A DNA stretch of 34,902 nucleotides. Source: a virus. The position numbers were made by a program, and so were the translations under genes. Of this stretch, positions 15,824-24,100 are shown piece after piece. Below the pieces are notes generated by a model that saw only the letters and a list, made by a program, of their open reading frames with translations, was not told the DNA's origin and searched no databases. The stretch covers positions 1 through 34,902 of IMG/VR virus record IMGVR_UViG_3300044655_001686. The stretch is one strand, 5' to 3'. Within the stretch, counting starts at the first letter, position 1. Each line of letters starts with the position of its first letter.

Positions 15824-16702
15824 ATGACATCAGCAAAAATTTTATACCTGGCACGATATCGTGTTCCTCATGCTATCATGAGCCTGCAACCAGAGTTTAC
15901 TAAACATCTTATTGGTGTAGATAGAACTTGCATTGCCAGCCCTGTGCCCAAGGATGAGCTGTGGGCAGTGTTTGAACAGTATGGCGTGGACACATCAAAG
16001 TTTGACTACGCACCAGATTCTGAAATTTATAAACGATACCCCGAAGTCAACAACTGGGTGTTCGACGGGGACTACAGAACATACTGGCTACGTCAGCAGG
16101 CCATCAAGTTTGCTTTCCTGGACATGTTGGATTATGATCTCATGATCATGCATGACTGTGATTGCTTGTTGATCCGAGACTATGAACCTTTCAAGGACGG
16201 CAAACTCAACTTCATGGTGTTGGAGAATGAACGCCATAGCTGGGGCTATTACGAAACGATCAAGAATGCCCTAGGCTTTGAACGCTTGACTCCGCACTGC
16301 TTTATCAGTGAGTTTGTGCCGGTGTTGAAAAAAGACTTCAACGACCTTGTGAAATTTCTCGAAGACAAACACAAAAAGAAATGGCTGGATGCCATGATTG
16401 ATTCATGCCCACCTGAGCCCACAGTGCCGCCCTGGGGCAATGGTGAACTCATACGCTGGTTCTCAGAGTACGAGTTCATTGGCAATTGGGCCATGAGTCG
16501 CAATGACATCACCATGGAATTCCAACGACGCTATCACTACGATGACATGGAAAAGATTGGCGACTTTGATCCCACATACCACACTGCTGTGTGTGATGCT
16601 GTGCCTGATCTTAGATTTAGTTTGCAATACGACTGGGATAAAAAAGTGATTCCCAAGTTTGATTACTACATGGACAAGATACGTGAGCGCCTTGCCCGAT
16701 AA
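15824..16702 (+). CDS. glycosyltransferase-like protein (DUF6492-like, GT-A type)
   Basis: A 292-residue protein with YWLRQQAIKFAFLDMLDYD followed by LMIMHDCDCLLIRDYEPF. The DCD triad fits the DxD metal and nucleotide-sugar site of GT-A glycosyltransferases, and the preceding QQ..KF helix is shared with the minus-strand product at 19041-19883 (WVSQQALKLLAA), so the two are related. AAGGAC precedes the ATG with correct spacing, eight bases after the radical SAM stop. PPWGNGELIRWFSEYEF near residue 205 probably forms the acceptor side. It should act in the cytoplasm. Donor and acceptor are unknown; the DUF6492 label is from memory of the motif. Confidence 0.65.
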   Translation: MTSAKILYLARYRVPHAIMSLQPEFTKHLIGVDRTCIASPVPKDELWAVFEQYGVDTSKFDYAPDSEIYKRYPEVNNWVFDGDYRTYWLRQQAIKFAFLDMLDYDLMIMHDCDCLLIRDYEPFKDGKLNFMVLENERHSWGYYETIKNALGFERLTPHCFISEFVPVLKKDFNDLVKFLEDKHKKKWLDAMIDSCPPEPTVPPWGNGELIRWFSEYEFIGNWAMSRNDITMEFQRRYHYDDMEKIGDFDPTYHTAVCDAVPDLRFSLQYDWDKKVIPKFDYYMDKIRERLAR

Positions 16703-17744
16703 AATTCGAGTATTCTCTCCAGGATACCAGGCCATTGAGTGGGGATTTGATTACGATCAAATTGTAGACCTTGACACAGCACTGCGACAGCCTCACAAGG
16801 TGGCTGTGATGCCAGTGTTCTACAGTTTGCCCAACAAGTTTGATTACCGGCCCGAGTACATGCAATTTCCTTTGCATAAATTTGATCTGGTGTTGTTTAC
16901 TGACATTGAATGGCATTCACAACGTGAACTCATTGCCTGGATTGCGACCACAGGTGTCAGCAACTGGCTATTACACACGGCTGGTGTATGGCTGGATGAA
17001 CCGCAAGATCCAAGAGTGATCTATCGACCAGCTTGGAGTTTTAATTTCTTAAGATGGAATCCGCCCCGGGAAGATTTTCCACTGGAACGTCCATTTGCGT
17101 TTGAATGTTTGCTGGGAGCCCGGCGTGAACACAGAGATTTTGTGATGTTGAGCTTGCAAAAATCTGGCCTGTTGGAACAGAACATTGTGACTTACCGTGA
17201 TCTATTTGTGGGTCACTGGATTGATCAAACCCCTGCCCGTGTGGCTCAGTTGTTTGACAATACAAAATTACAATATCCTTATGTGAGTGCAAATCTTGAC
17301 CCTGCCTGGGAAGTCAAACCACAAATGGACAACTCAGTCAGCGGCCTGGTGCCCTGGGAAATCTACAATAGAACTTGGTTTTCAGTAGTGTGCGAAACAC
17401 TGGGCAAGGATCGTGTGTTCCTGTCCGCAGAAAAAATAGCCAAATGTTTACAGGCCCGTAGACTGTTTGTGGTGTTTGCCATACAGGGATTTCTACAACA
17501 CTATCGAGACTGGGGATTTGAAACATTTGGCGATGTCATTGACGAAACGTATGACAACGAACCAGATGATGTTCAACGCTGGAGTCAAGCATTTGAACAA
17601 GTGCAGTGGTTGTGCAAACAAAATTTACCAGCACTGTTGCAGAAACTACAGCCTAGATTGGAACACAATCATCACAGGCTGTATGAGTTTGAAAAAGAAA
17701 AAACTCAACAACTACAAAATTTTGTGCAAGATCACTTGAAGTGA
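16683..17744 (+). CDS. glycosyltransferase-like phage protein, TEKTW family (type B)
   Basis: A 353-residue protein in the same subfamily as the product of 5843-6808. It has AEKIAKCLQARRLFVVFAIQ at about 249-268, then HYRDWGFETFGDVIDETYDN, matching CLRDWGFDVFDDYIDHSYDQ there. The TEKTW core has become SAEKIAK, so the type-B motif is partly eroded. The frame also runs upstream to a TTG at 16659. I prefer the GTG at 16683, which has GGA eight bases before it; the start overlaps the previous gene by 20 bases. It ends in a hairpin shared with the convergent gene at 17732. The protein is presumably part of the same glycan route as the radical SAM gene two positions upstream. Confidence 0.58.
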   Translation: MSALPDKIRVFSPGYQAIEWGFDYDQIVDLDTALRQPHKVAVMPVFYSLPNKFDYRPEYMQFPLHKFDLVLFTDIEWHSQRELIAWIATTGVSNWLLHTAGVWLDEPQDPRVIYRPAWSFNFLRWNPPREDFPLERPFAFECLLGARREHRDFVMLSLQKSGLLEQNIVTYRDLFVGHWIDQTPARVAQLFDNTKLQYPYVSANLDPAWEVKPQMDNSVSGLVPWEIYNRTWFSVVCETLGKDRVFLSAEKIAKCLQARRLFVVFAIQGFLQHYRDWGFETFGDVIDETYDNEPDDVQRWSQAFEQVQWLCKQNLPALLQKLQPRLEHNHHRLYEFEKEKTQQLQNFVQDHLK

Positions 17745-17750
17745 TTTTGC
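17726..17750. terminator. candidate bidirectional hairpin at a convergent gene junction
   Basis: GCAAGATCACT (17726-17736) pairs with AGTGATTTTGC (17740-17750) across a three-base loop, an 11-pair stem with one G-U pair when read on the plus strand. It spans the overlapping ends of two convergent genes, and a 12-base palindrome sits next to it at 17714-17725. There is no clear T-run, so intrinsic termination is likely to be partial. Confidence 0.5.
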
Positions 17751-18538
17751 CAGATTTCATAGAAGTGTTCTGCTATTAACCGCTGCCCCTGGGGACTGGA
17801 ATGATAGCCGGGATCTTCGCCAGTAAACGGATTGTTCCCACATATGGCCTGCGGTGATCGTGCAGAGTCCAAGTTGATATAGTGATCAGGAATCAGGGCA
17901 GGAAATGCATCTCTCCATTGGGCTTGATTGTCGGGATCAAACGGCCACAACAGATTTGGGCAAACAATAAATTTTATACCATCCAAGTACATCATGATCA
18001 TGCCTTCTCGCATGATCCATTCATCGCATTGCTTTTTCCAGGCATTGTCGTAGATTGAATCTATCCAGGCTCGTATGCCATTTTGAGCTTGCTTGGTAAT
18101 ACGTGCCATTCTATAAGGGTGTTCGTAATTTTCTGCCAGGGTAAAGATAGTTTCGCAAATCATGTTGGATGGTTCCTGACCGTAGTTTACATTACGGATG
18201 CCATCTTTTCTGTTGTAGCCAATGCCTAAATTGCGATTTTGCAGATGCCGCTCCAAGGGAGGGTTCTCTCCTGAGCTGGGTGATTGACTCCAATCATACG
18301 GTGCTGAGTCAGCAGGAATTTCCATGCGGTCCCAAAAGGTTGGAGTAATGATTGCAAAGTCTGGTCGCTGTCTACGTATTTCGTCAATTTGAATACGAAT
18401 GCCGCCGTTTGAACAGCCTTGACGTGCTAGGTTAGTCAAGCGCCATCCTAGTTTTTCTGCCAATACTTCTGACCAGGCAGTGCCCGGAAGTGTTTGTGAC
18501 ACTGCTGAAAATGAGCATCCTGCTACCATTAAGTGCAT
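17732..18538 (-). CDS. SGNH/GDSL-like hydrolase domain protein
   Basis: A 268-residue protein with the SGNH nucleophile block AGCSFSAVSQT at the N-terminus, LARQGCSNGG as the second block, and DPGYHSSPQGQRLIAEHFYE near the C-terminus, which supplies the Asp-x-x-His pair of the family. All the expected pieces are in order, more clearly than in the protein at 2941-3645. Enzymes of this type remove O-acyl groups from sugars. I chose the ATG at 18538, with AAGGA seven bases upstream, over the internal ATG at 18529. It follows the PIG-L-like deacetylase gene with a ten-base overlap, so a paired role in tailoring the same glycan is a fair inference. Confidence 0.68.
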   Translation of the reverse strand: MHLMVAGCSFSAVSQTLPGTAWSEVLAEKLGWRLTNLARQGCSNGGIRIQIDEIRRQRPDFAIITPTFWDRMEIPADSAPYDWSQSPSSGENPPLERHLQNRNLGIGYNRKDGIRNVNYGQEPSNMICETIFTLAENYEHPYRMARITKQAQNGIRAWIDSIYDNAWKKQCDEWIMREGMIMMYLDGIKFIVCPNLLWPFDPDNQAQWRDAFPALIPDHYINLDSARSPQAICGNNPFTGEDPGYHSSPQGQRLIAEHFYEIWQNHFK

Positions 18539-19044
18539 TGTGGTTCCTTGTAACTGTTGGTATGTTTGGTGCCGTGAAAGCCGGCTATGATCTCGCCGTG
18601 TTCGGGCAATTCATCTAGTGTGTATGTGCCTGCGGGAATCGAGTATTCTGTGCCTTCGCCGGGTCGAGCAAATGTAACCAGTCTAGGATGATGTTTGGCA
18701 CAGTCATGCACAAACACATGATGCAAGTGACCGTAGTCTCCTTGTGCATCGTGCGTGAGCACTAGATCATATGATTCAATTATGTTGCCAATTTCTCTAC
18801 GTGCTTGTTCCTCATTGAAACTTATTTGTTTGTTTTCAATGTCTCGGTAGTCATCTGTATAACCCAGGAAGATACAAGTGATACCACGCTTTGCCCAAAA
18901 CTCTTTGAGCTCGCGACCACGTGGATCCCACTCACAATAAGTCAAATAACAGACGTGCCACTTCATGTCAGGATGGTTGTGTATGTAACTGTAGCCAAAG
19001 ATCACACAGTCATCTGGATGTGCGACCAAGCACAATGCCTTCAT
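18529..19044 (-). CDS. PIG-L/LmbE-family N-acetyl-sugar deacetylase
   Basis: A 171-residue protein of the LmbE/PIG-L family, zinc enzymes that remove acetyl groups from N-acetylglucosamine-type sugars. The opening MKALCLVAHPDDCVIFG holds the AHPDD metal site (H9, D11, D12), LTHDAQGDYGHLHHVFVHD the second metal and catalytic block (here GHLHH in place of the common HPDH), and the strand order fits. It is shorter than many relatives (about 230), lacking part of the C-terminal region. The ATG at 19044 puts the AHPDD motif in its usual place and overlaps the previous stop by ATGA. Removal of an acetyl group would expose an amine, which is the kind of acceptor an amidinotransferase needs; that link is my inference. 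Confidence 0.8.
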   Translation of the reverse strand: MKALCLVAHPDDCVIFGYSYIHNHPDMKWHVCYLTYCEWDPRGRELKEFWAKRGITCIFLGYTDDYRDIENKQISFNEEQARREIGNIIESYDLVLTHDAQGDYGHLHHVFVHDCAKHHPRLVTFARPGEGTEYSIPAGTYTLDELPEHGEIIAGFHGTKHTNSYKEPQCT

Positions 19045-19883
19045 GGCAATTCCCATGCGCAGAATATTCCGCGGTCCAGTAAAAAGTGTTGATAGGCTTG
19101 TTTTTGTTGGTCTGTGAGTTCTAGCCAGGCCTTGCGGTGAATACTCACCGTGAGTGGATTGTTAGTTTTCATCTGGTTGAGTTTGTCTTCAAACTGCGAT
19201 ACCTCAGTATGGCAAACATTTACAACCCCAAAACTACACTCGGGATTGTAGAAAGTTTCAAAGCCGCCGAATCTATACTGCAAGTACCCTGAGTATAACA
19301 TAAACTCTGTGATACGCCCTTTGCCCTGAAACCAAAGTGGAAACTTTTGTTTAACCTTAAACGTGGTTTCGGCAATCATTAGTCTTACTGCATCATTTTG
19401 GAACAAGAATGGCACACCACCTGGTCCCAGTTGCTTGGTCATGTCAATGTCATAGGTTTGATTCACCATGAGTCGGGTGGTTTCAAACACAGGATAGATA
19501 TCCAGTGTTCCAACTCGAGCACAACCTTGTTCGTCAATGATGTCTTTTAGTTCCAGTTCCTTGACAAAAATGGTTTTGGCATCCAGTACCATGGTCCAGG
19601 TGTTGTGACTCATGCTGGCGGCCAGGAGTTTCAGTGCCTGCTGGCTGACCCAACCGTCTTCAACAAACAAGGTGCTGAATGCCGAACGTGGCACAACCAA
19701 CACATGATTGGCCGCAGCACCCCACCACCCAGCATCAATTTGGTGTATGGTATCATCGTCGTCGTTGACAATTACATAGATGTTGCGGATGCCAATATGT
19801 CGGCAATAGCGTTCTATGCTCTGGGCTTGTAATTTGAGAATTGGTAGTTCGTCTCGAAATACCACTGTTGCAATGTCTATCAT
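19041..19883 (-). CDS. glycosyltransferase-like protein (DUF6492-like)
   Basis: A 280-residue protein with IYVIVNDDDDTIHQI near residue 35, WVSQQALKLLAASMSHNTW near 78 and VLDAKTIFVKEL near 100. The last block sits where the product of 15824-16702 has HDCDCLLIRD, so the canonical DxD is here D-A-K, which could alter metal use. The QQ-x2-K helix supports common ancestry of the two. It should be a cytoplasmic transferase acting before the deacetylase and SGNH-like genes that follow in the operon. No Shine-Dalgarno stands out before the ATG. Activity cannot be taken for granted because of the changed DxD. Confidence 0.55.
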   Translation of the reverse strand: MIDIATVVFRDELPILKLQAQSIERYCRHIGIRNIYVIVNDDDDTIHQIDAGWWGAAANHVLVVPRSAFSTLFVEDGWVSQQALKLLAASMSHNTWTMVLDAKTIFVKELELKDIIDEQGCARVGTLDIYPVFETTRLMVNQTYDIDMTKQLGPGGVPFLFQNDAVRLMIAETTFKVKQKFPLWFQGKGRITEFMLYSGYLQYRFGGFETFYNPECSFGVVNVCHTEVSQFEDKLNQMKTNNPLTVSIHRKAWLELTDQQKQAYQHFLLDRGIFCAWELP

Positions 19884-19911
19884 GCACTTATGTATCAGTG
19901 ATTACTGACAG

Positions 19912-20136
19912 TTATGCAATTTGTACCACGTTGGTAATTACCGAATCTCGACCATATTGTGCCATTAGCAATTGGCGTGCCATGAGTGAGTTTTTGGCAA
20001 ATATGGCCACGTCCATTGAGTTTGAGTACAACTCGTTCTTGACTTTGACTCTGGCTTGGTACACATGGAATCCAGGTGCAACTGATTCCTTTAGGTTGTA
20101 TTGTGAGCCTTGTGATTTGTTTCCGTATGGTATCAT
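19912..20136 (-). CDS. hypothetical small protein
   Basis: A 74-residue protein starting MIPYGNKSQGSQYNLKESVA. The sequence has amphipathic strands (FHVYQARVKVKNE) followed by a helix (DVAIFAKNSLMARQLLMAQYG), a beta-alpha layout typical of small phage proteins. The ATG lies four bases after the stop of the Cys-rich gene; a longer frame from 20316 is only the antisense-like overlap with that gene and I reject it. There is no Shine-Dalgarno; an AT-rich TAAATTT precedes the ATG. Function unknown. Confidence 0.5.
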   Translation of the reverse strand: MIPYGNKSQGSQYNLKESVAPGFHVYQARVKVKNELYSNSMDVAIFAKNSLMARQLLMAQYGRDSVITNVVQIA

Positions 20137-20140
20137 AAAT

Positions 20141-20569
20141 TTAGTCAGCAGATTTATTTTTGTCTTTTTCAGTAATAGGACCACCTGTGATCCAGGCCTT
20201 GCACGAGCGTGTGCCTGCGCACTTGAAATGTAAGAAATTACAGTAGCCAAGATCTGCCAAGTTGATGCTGGCATTGGCATCCACTCCAGTCTCATCTCCT
20301 TGGATACCACTGGCAATGCATTCTCTCATGCTGTCGCTGACGTCAAATGCACCGCAATTGCCACACAGCATGGTACGGGCGGTGGCCACTGAGACTTTAA
20401 ATATTTTAGAACTTTTGCTCCAATAATCTTCGGCACGGTCAGGATTGGCAGGTCCGTAGTGATAGTCATCAATGGCCTTTTGACGATTTTTTAAATTGAC
20501 ATCTATGTCGTGCGTTGCTGTAGGACAACCTTTTTCAATTGCTTCCAGTAGATTGATATAGTTTCTCAT
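20141..20569 (-). CDS. Cys-rich small protein, probable metal or Fe-S binding
   Basis: A 142-residue protein beginning MRNYINLLEAIEKGC. Cysteines occur as LCGNCGAFDVSDSMREC, then DLGYCNFLHFKCAGTRSC, giving a CxxC plus at least four more, a typical zinc or iron-sulfur arrangement. I recall similar proteins of unknown role in T4-like phages of aquatic bacteria. The N-terminus fits a shortened capsid-targeting peptide with L-L-E before Ala at residues 7-9. The tail is Lys/Asp-rich. It begins inside the stop of the ParB-like gene (ATGA) and so is likely coupled to it. What metal is bound and why cannot be told. Confidence 0.65.
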   Translation of the reverse strand: MRNYINLLEAIEKGCPTATHDIDVNLKNRQKAIDDYHYGPANPDRAEDYWSKSSKIFKVSVATARTMLCGNCGAFDVSDSMRECIASGIQGDETGVDANASINLADLGYCNFLHFKCAGTRSCKAWITGGPITEKDKNKSAD

Positions 20570-21144
20570 TTTTTGCGGGCCTTTGCTCGTCCAGCCTTCA
20601 TGTTGGCCATCCAATGTGCTAGTTGTCCTTTGCGACCGCCTTGCTTGGCAACCCGGCGTAGTGTACTTACCGATGCTTTTGTAGGTACGCCATATCTTTT
20701 GCTGTCGCCTTTGTCTTGGGGATTCCGACCATCTGCAAAGTTTTCCGCCACACTTTGTTTAGCAGGAACCCAAGCCTTGATATCATGACGATTCAACAAC
20801 TCGGCAGCGGCCCAAGCTCTGTGATTGCCATCTATAATCCAACCTTCAGCATCCACCACAATGGGTCGTCGATCCACAAAGTTTGCGCTGTATTCACCGG
20901 CGTGGTCAGGATCTATTGCCTGTACTCGATTGTATGGATCCTGTTCGGGCTCTTGTTCTTCATCGTCATACTCTTGATCAGGTATGTGCAAACTGTTCAA
21001 CGGTACAGATCGCAATTCCCAACGTGGATGGCTCAATACTGCCTGTTGTAATTGTTTAGTTAGAGGTTCATGATGTGTGCCATGAATATAATCTAGCACC
21101 TGTTGGCCATCGGCATCTTCTCTAACAAACTCTTTTGCTCTCAT
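20566..21144 (-). CDS. ParB-like domain protein with capsid-targeting-like N-terminus
   Basis: A 192-residue protein. It begins MRAKEFVREDADG, almost the same as the 14286-14489 protein and like the T4 capsid-targeting peptide, with V-R-E before Asp as a possible cleavage site. The core has RRPIVVDAEGWIIDGNHRAWAA, the GNHR motif of ParB/Srx-type domains, which bind nucleotides or nick DNA. The C-terminus (DSKRYGVPTKASVSTLRRVA, then KGQLAHWMANMKAG, then RAKARKK) is basic and resembles a tail I associate with other phage proteins. It overlaps both neighbours by ATGA. A role in DNA handling soon after injection is an inference from the domain and the N-terminus. Confidence 0.72.
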   Translation of the reverse strand: MRAKEFVREDADGQQVLDYIHGTHHEPLTKQLQQAVLSHPRWELRSVPLNSLHIPDQEYDDEEQEPEQDPYNRVQAIDPDHAGEYSANFVDRRPIVVDAEGWIIDGNHRAWAAAELLNRHDIKAWVPAKQSVAENFADGRNPQDKGDSKRYGVPTKASVSTLRRVAKQGGRKGQLAHWMANMKAGRAKARKK

Positions 21145-24100
21145 ATCATCACCGGTAACACTTCGACATCTGCACCGTCAACTGGACTCAATTGTCTATT
21201 ACGTATTTGATCCAAGATCCAGGTTTGAGCAATGCGATTAGCATCTGCTTGATTGTTTCCCACACCACGGAAGCGCCATACTTCTTCTCCATCAATCATG
21301 ACTTTCCACTGTCCACTAAAACTATTGCCTGCAGGTGCTGGCTGTGCAGGTGAGCGTGGAGGAGCTATTTCTATATCTAAAGGAACTTCTGGAATCTGTG
21401 GACGAATCTCTTGGAATCCGTAGTCTTCAGTAGTTGTGGGCAGGCCAGCGGCTGCCAGCCACTCTCCATAAATTCTGTTGGCATCTCTGCGATCGTCAGC
21501 ACGGAATCTAAACACAGGGTTAGTATTGAACCGATCCACAACTGCATAGTTGGCCGTGACAGATTGACTTGGCAAGCCCAGGCGGTTCTCCATGTCAGTT
21601 TGTGTGCCTATGTTGGCCCTACTGCCTGTACCTATAGTTCTCACACCGTAGAGATCGTGCGGTCCAGTGGAAATAAGTGCCATGGCTTGACGTTGTGCCT
21701 GGGCACGATCAGTTATGGGTTGACCATCCTGTATAAGGTTAACCGTACTGTTGCCAGTTTGTCTATTGTATACTTCCCAAGGTCCGGGTCCGGTGGGTCT
21801 CAGAGGGTTGGTGGAGTCGCCTTGATCGGCATCAGCACTACCGCCAGGTTGACCAAGACTTTGATCAGGATCGTGTTTGAATGTCCATTGTGTTGCGCCG
21901 CGATTGGCAGAGATCCATTGCCGTAGAACCAACAAGCCATCGTTGGAGTCTGAAGCCATATAACGATATACTGGCCGGGTTGGATTGGCTTGATCTATGA
22001 TCACATAGTTGCCATCTGGGTTGCTAGGACGGCCGTTTAAGGTTGGACCTTTTGGTTCTTCTTTATAGGGACGTAACGGTGTTACCACAGCGCCAGCAAG
22101 CTGACTTTCAGGAACTCCCCATTCTTCAGCAGCTACTTGCTTGGCTACTTCTGCACTACCAGCAACAACTTCTATGCGTCTATTGTTATCCCACTGCACG
22201 TTCCACCACATTGGGCCCATTACTTTACCTTTGGCCAAGCTACGTTGCAACTGTGCTTGTTTAACAAAACTACGCAAGGCCGCTTGTGGAATCTTGCCTG
22301 CCACATATTCACTGAAGTATTTGATTGTGTCAGTATTGCCCTTGTCATTCTCACTCAACAACTTGTACAACTTGGTCAAGTATTCTTGACGATACATTTC
22401 AGGATTCAAGGCCGCACTCATGGCCACTGTGAAACGCAATAGAGTATTTTCAATTTGATCAAAATTGTCGCCCAACCAATCGCCACCGGGTGAACGGAAT
22501 TCAATGTGTCCGTCCTTGGTGTTGATACTGGTATACTTGCTGGTAATGCCTGAGTGTATGGCCTTGGTGGCCAACTGATCCAAGTTGCCCTTCATTTTGT
22601 CCAACAGTCTAGCCGCATCTTCAGGCTTGTTACGAACCGCATCTTTGATAATACCCAGTGCTGACTTGGCATAGGTGTTACCGGTGCGACCAAATGCATC
22701 CAGCACATATTTGTCGCCCATGAGCAAGGCCAACTTAACAAAGTCCAAGTTTTCTCTACTGTAGTCAGGCACTGAGATATTGATGTGCAAGCCTGTAGAG
22801 TCGTTGGTATAGCAACCATATTCCTTGGCCCATGCCCGTACTTTGTTCAAGTCGCTGAGTATTTCATCTATAGGCAAGGGCGGGCTCACAAACTCCAGAC
22901 CTCGATCACTGGAATTGTCTGGTTCCAAACTACCGTCGGGCTCAACCACATAGCGCAGTGAAGTTGGACTTGGTCTAGTTACACTGCCCGAATGATAATT
23001 GTCACTTGCCCGGGTGTCACGACCTATGGCATTTTCAAACTCTTGTGCCACATCAGAAATTTCAGCTTCGCCGCTGCCACCACCACTGGTCCAGTGTGGC
23101 CAGCTCATGCTGTAGCGATTTTCAACATAACTCATGAGATCTAGATCTTCTGCATCTAACCAGTCACTTTCGTCCCATGACTCTTGATTTTCTTCGCGGA
23201 ACTCTTCATAGGCTGACTGATAGTAATCACTGCCGGGATCTGCCCGTACATTGGCCGCAAAATTGTCTAGTCGTTCTTCGCGACTGGACTCAGGGTCGTC
23301 ATCGCCATTGTTCCATTCTTCTTCGTCTACGTTGTTAGCAACCCATTCACGTACATAATCGTCACCTTGTGAGTCCCACTCTTCGGAGATCTTGTCATCT
23401 AGCCATTCCACATAGTCGTTGCGCATTTCATCACGCATGGCATCGCAACTGCGTCGACTGTTGAAGTCACCGTCATAAAAAAAGTCATATGCGTCTTGTA
23501 TGCTACGGCACCGTTGATCGTATTCGTAGTCGGGTTCTTGATCTTCGTCTTCGCCGCCTTCTACATTGGGCACAATCATTTCAAATTCCATGCCTGCAAT
23601 GGCACCTGTCTTGGCAGCCTCTCGACGCAGATTTTTGCTACCCATGTTGATTTCAAACAGGTCTTCTTCAAACAGGGTCAGCTCTTGCGCCAGGCTCTCT
23701 GCTAGTGTGTTAGCAGTCTTCATCAACAACTGTGGCTCGCCATTCCGGCCTGTTTGCAGACCTAGTTTGTTGGCTTCCTTGCCCACTTGCCCTGGCTTGA
23801 TGTCCACAGTCACAGCCATTGAGTAACGTGGATCGCGGGCTTCTTTTTTGTTCCGGGGAATGTAACCTGATGCGTTTTCAAACATTCGAGGATTGTGTTC
23901 AGCATAGTCACGCATGATAACACCAGCCATGGCGTTGGCTTCGTTTTCCCAACGACTGCCGGTATCGCCTGCTTGATCAGGCAAGGCATGTTCTTGATTT
24001 TGTTTACAATGCACCAGTTCATGTGCTGTGGTACGCAAGACGTCCATGATATGACGGTTGGCTAGATTTACTTCTAGCGTGTGCATTTCGGGAGTGTATC

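Noticed and set aside
19912-20316. 134-residue frame starting at 20316
   Set aside because: The first 60 residues overlap the well-supported Cys-rich gene; only the part from the ATG at 20136 looks like protein.
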